Assembly (NCBI GenBank): GCA_903970445.1
Contig: CAJCIP010000062.1
Location: forward strand, 52,098-116,097
Direction of reading: 5' to 3'
DNA length: 64,000 nt
DNA from: Verrucomicrobia bacterium Tous-C9LFEB
Lineage (GTDB): Bacteria; Acidobacteriota; Terriglobia; Terriglobales; Acidobacteriaceae
The first letter of the stretch is position 1; each line of letters opens with the position of its first letter. The translations under genes and the position numbers were made by a program. Below the pieces are notes generated by a model that searched no databases, was not told the origin of the DNA, and worked only from the letters and a program-made list of their open reading frames with translations. This document shows, piece by piece, positions 63,790 to 64,000 of the stretch.

Positions 63790-64000
63790 TCAATCCTCGT
63801 AAGTAGGGATACCTGAAGCTCCGCTACTAAAGCTTCTGAATAATTTCACGACGCGATCCGCTGCGTCCGGCGCGTAGAACATTTCCGTGTTCGTCATCGT
63901 TTCCGCTGTCATGCGCTGCATGCGCGCGAACATCTCGGCTTCGAACGAAGCAATTGCGTCGCCGGGATCGCCCTCGCTGAGAAGTGCCCGTGATAACACG
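63790..64000 (-). CDS. C-terminal fragment of a probable FAD-dependent monooxygenase (start outside the window)
   Basis: The minus-strand frame is open to the window edge, so only the last 70 residues are seen. They run SRALLSEGDPGDAIASFEAE, MFARMQRMTAETMTNTEMFY and APDAADRVVKLF. The pattern (short-gap D-x-x-x-A-L/I-x-x-x-E, then a long helix and a hydrophobic end) resembles the C-terminus of TetX/UbiH-type FAD monooxygenases. Without the FAD-binding part this is tentative. It lies 57 bases upstream of sucD on the same strand. Confidence 0.5.
   Translation of the reverse strand, partial: VLSRALLSEGDPGDAIASFEAEMFARMQRMTAETMTNTEMFYAPDAADRVVKLFRSFSSGASGIPTYED

Overview
The window is about 60% GC, gene dense, and looks like a chromosomal segment of a Gram-negative soil bacterium. 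The best fit is Acidobacteriota, class Terriglobia (Granulicella/Terriglobus/Edaphobacter-like). Pointers are outer-membrane assembly genes (BamA/Omp85, SurA-like, TamB-like), a Gram-negative pilus platform (pilC-B-M-N-O-P plus a pseudopilin), an UbiA-type quinone prenyltransferase, a YlxP-like (DUF503) gene beside rbfA, and intergenic repeats that I believe are common in this group. This placement is inference from gene content; no rRNA gene is present to confirm it.

Layout. 1-2.9 kb: 3' half of smc, a truncated antitoxin remnant, cvpA and a small Fis-type HTH protein. 3-6.7 kb (minus strand): a secreted CocE/AEH-type hydrolase, a CDGSH iron-sulfur protein, a UBP zinc finger, a small secreted protein and RNase PH. 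7-11.3 kb: a strongly degenerate NtrC-type regulator, a LacD-type aldolase, a tandem repeat block and a POTRA-only secreted protein. 11.5-13.4 kb: a Tat-exported amidase. 13.8-18.5 kb: YlxP-like gene, rbfA, nrnA, an ArnT-like glycosyltransferase and a GNAT protein. 18.5-27 kb: guaB, an EAL phosphodiesterase, then rimP-nusA-infB ending in a strong terminator. 27-31 kb (minus): a glycosyltransferase fused to UDP-galactopyranose mutase, a glycoside hydrolase and a cold-shock protein. 31-33 kb: an M24 peptidase and two small membrane proteins. 33-41 kb (minus): the pilus operon, interrupted between pilC and pilB by a decayed toxin-antitoxin pair. 41-45.5 kb: an A-type Fe-S carrier, small membrane proteins, a frameshifted membrane gene, pheA, stress proteins and a UbiA prenyltransferase. 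45.6-54.2 kb (minus): Omp85, SurA-like and TamB-like genes in one operon. 54.4-62.3 kb: a ThiF/MoeB protein, two sigma/regulator pairs, aroK, an AI-2E transporter, a Gly-rich envelope protein, ndk and a GT87 glycosyltransferase. 62.4-64 kb: a palindrome-rich repeat block, sucD and the end of a flavoprotein gene.

Much of the window serves core functions: ribosome maturation and translation initiation (rbfA, rimP, nusA, infB), RNA turnover (rph, nrnA), nucleotide supply (guaB, ndk), shikimate/phenylalanine synthesis (aroK, pheA) and envelope biogenesis. The items that most deserve a second look are: the regulator at 6958-8436, which has lost several ATPase and sigma54-contact residues together; the glycosyltransferase-mutase fusion; the decayed toxin-antitoxin pair inside the pilus operon; the gene at 41909-43075 whose two frameshifts both fall in homopolymer runs; and three kinds of palindromic or repeated intergenic DNA. 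I did not find a CRISPR array, an intact insertion sequence, a prophage, a tRNA or an rRNA gene, and I see no unmistakable new multi-gene system.
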